From positions 1-17,864 of the forward strand of contig JANRJY010000097.1 in assembly GCA_033763735.1 (NCBI GenBank): a DNA stretch of 17,864 nt, given 5' to 3'. Below are positions 17,262 to 17,864 of this stretch, one piece after another. Below the pieces are notes generated by a model. The model made no database searches. It was not told the DNA's origin and was given only the letters and a program-made list of their open reading frames with translations. Position 1 is the stretch's first letter. Each line of letters begins with the position of its first letter. Both the position numbers and the translations under genes were made by a program. The DNA is from JANRJY01 sp033763735. Lineage in GTDB: Bacteria > Bacteroidota > Bacteroidia > Cytophagales > UBA9547.

Positions 17262-17269
17262 CAAAAGTA
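17262..17269 (-). promoter_or_regulatory. -7 promoter element of hisS, near-leaderless
   Basis: The minus strand reads TACTTTTG then CACC and the hisS ATG. The box matches TAnnTTTG exactly and ends four bases before the start codon. With the usual 5-7 nt between box and transcription start, the mRNA would begin at or just around the ATG. No -33 TTG was found at the canonical distance. Confidence 0.55.
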
Positions 17270-17312
17270 AAAATAAATCTAAATTGCGCTTTTAAAATTA
17301 AAAACAAACTTC

Positions 17313-17320
17313 TACCTTCG
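17313..17320 (+). promoter_or_regulatory. Candidate -7 element for the small basic protein gene
   Basis: TACCTTCG followed by CAC differs from TAnnTTTG at one base and shares the GCAC extension of the hisS box. It lies 25 bp before the ATG at 17346. ATTG at 17283-17286 is a possible upstream element but its 26-bp spacing is longer than usual. Confidence 0.4.
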
Positions 17321-17345
17321 CACTCCGTTTTAAAAAAACAAGGAA

Positions 17346-17624
17346 ATGGCCTTTACAAAAAGAAAAGAAAATAGATTGAAAATGTGGGATAAATACAACA
17401 CTACATTAAAAAAATATAGTAAGCAACCTTTAATCAAAAATGTTGATATAGAGGAACTTAAAAAACAATTTGCAAGTAAAGCTGAAGCTGCTCAGGCTCC
17501 AAAAACTAAAAAAGCCGCTGTTGAATCAGTAGAAACTGAATTAGTAGCTGCTCCGGAAGCGACAGTTGAGGCTAAACCAAAAACCAAAAAAGCAGCTGCG
17601 GAGTCAGCTCCTCCTGCCGAATAG
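17346..17624 (+). CDS. Small basic Lys/Ala-rich protein of unknown function
   Basis: This encodes 92 residues, starting MAFTKRKENRLKMWDKYN. The first 45 residues are charged and probably helical, with a TLKKYSKQPLIKNVDIEELKKQF core. The rest (about 46-92) is low-complexity Ala/Lys/Glu/Pro with the heptad PKTKKAA at 52-58 and again at 78-84, recalling the tails of histone H1-like or AlgP-like proteins. There is no signal peptide or membrane segment. A promoter-like box upstream and a strong terminator 27 bp after the stop mark it as a real single-gene unit. I do not recognise the family. A nucleic-acid-binding role is only a guess from composition. Confidence 0.75.
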   Translation: MAFTKRKENRLKMWDKYNTTLKKYSKQPLIKNVDIEELKKQFASKAEAAQAPKTKKAAVESVETELVAAPEATVEAKPKTKKAAAESAPPAE

Positions 17625-17650
17625 TAATATTTACATTAATTTAATAATTA

Positions 17651-17674
17651 AAAGCTCCAATTGGAGCTTTTTTT
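17651..17674 (+). terminator. Intrinsic terminator of the small basic protein gene
   Basis: AAAGCTCCAA and TTGGAGCTTT form a perfect palindrome (17651-17670), with the T-run continuing to 17674. The GC-containing stem and seven consecutive T make it the clearest intrinsic terminator in the window. It sits 27 bp after the stop codon. Confidence 0.88.
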
Positions 17675-17690
17675 GTTTGAAAAATCCTCC

Positions 17691-17714
17691 TCGCTCTGTG
17701 TCCTCACAGAGCGA
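17691..17714. repeat. REP-like palindrome beside a transposase
   Basis: TCGCTCTGTG (17691-17700) and CACAGAGCGA (17705-17714) form a perfect 10-bp stem around the loop TCCT. It begins 12 bp past the stop codon of the REP-associated transposase, the usual place for the structured end that such enzymes recognise. It stands out from its AT-rich surroundings by GC content. CCTCC directly precedes it and could hold the short guide bases used by this enzyme class. Confidence 0.6.
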
Positions 17715-17722
17715 AATATAAC

Positions 17723-17741
17723 TAATCAGAATTCCTGATTA
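17723..17741. repeat. Hairpin spanning the transposase stop codon
   Basis: TAATCAG and CTGATTA form a 7-bp stem around AATTC, covering the last codons and the stop of the transposase. Together with the REP-like palindrome it gives two hairpins within 50 bp at the element's end. Confidence 0.35.
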
Positions 17742-17864
17742 AAATTAGTCAAAAAGCCAAAATCATCCACATTTGTTTCATAATATTTTGCTGATGACCA
17801 ATGATAGTTTTCTGGTCTATCTGCCAAATTCCATTTCTCTTGCAAGGGATTATTGTGAATATAA
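17726..17864 (-). CDS. REP-associated (IS200-like, Y1) transposase, C-terminal fragment
   Basis: Reading the minus strand from 17863 gives 45 residues to TGA at 17726-17728. They start YIHNNPLQEKWNLADRPEN, continue YHWSSAKYYE and end FGFLTNFNQEF. YIHNNP...PE-Y-WSSA-YY is the hallmark C-terminal segment of Y1 (HUH) transposases of the RAYT type, single-strand DNA transposases related to IS200/IS605 that act on REP hairpins. The catalytic HUH and tyrosine lie outside the window, so whether the gene is intact cannot be judged. Confidence 0.85.
   Translation of the reverse strand, partial: YIHNNPLQEKWNLADRPENYHWSSAKYYETNVDDFGFLTNFNQEF

Noticed and set aside
1..17864. Defence, toxin-antitoxin, phage or biosynthetic cluster genes
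   Set aside because: No encoded protein in either strand shows motifs of such systems; the only mobile signal is the transposase tail at the right edge.

Overview
The window is AT-rich DNA from a member of the Bacteroidota. The lines of evidence are a GldG-type gliding ABC-transporter subunit next to dnaN, proteins with both kinds of type IX secretion (T9SS) C-terminal signal, a DUF2911 lipid-free secreted protein, BACON domains, and several upstream boxes of the Bacteroidota -7 type (TAnnTTTG, here often followed by GC). The order or family cannot be fixed from this sequence alone.

Left part (1-3543). On the minus strand a short operon runs gldG, then a DUF4340 membrane-anchored protein that overlaps it by 11 bp, then, after about 100 bp with its own promoter-like box, dnaN (sliding clamp), of which only the first 47 codons lie in the window. 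gldG appears to start at TTG 2876, just below a TACCTTTG box. No gldF is seen beside it. Divergent from gldG is a small secreted DUF2911 protein (3037-3543, +).

Centre (3544-12546). After a 534-bp non-coding stretch with hairpins comes the most striking locus: two minus-strand genes 9 bp apart. The upstream one (10891-12333) is a secreted protein made of the Ig-like and PEGA-like domains that normally follow a PQQ sugar dehydrogenase domain, plus two BACON domains and a T9SS type A signal. The downstream one (4078-10881) is a 2267-residue secreted protein: a glucose/sorbosone dehydrogenase-like beta-propeller, 19 tandem bacterial Ig-like (BIG2-like) domains of about 92 residues, and a T9SS type A signal. 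Together they look like an exported, surface-held or released dehydrogenase system whose usual single-chain architecture is split in two. The 19 repeats fall into classes with alternating cysteine patterns, which records how the array grew and suggests disulfide staples.

Right part (12547-17624). A minus-strand run reads hisS (histidyl-tRNA synthetase), a secreted T9SS type B protein that overlaps hisS by 8 bp and starts at GTG, ybaB/ebfC (nucleoid-associated protein), and a family 2 glycosyltransferase. hisS has a -7 box so close to its ATG that its mRNA should be almost leaderless. Divergent from hisS is a small basic Lys/Ala-rich protein (17346-17624, +) that ends in a clear intrinsic terminator.

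Right edge (17691-17864). The C-terminus of a REP-associated (IS200-like, Y1) transposase enters from the right on the minus strand, and a perfect 10-bp-stem palindrome sits just beyond its stop codon. This marks a mobile or domesticated REP/RAYT unit. No tRNA, rRNA, CRISPR array or defence operon was seen.
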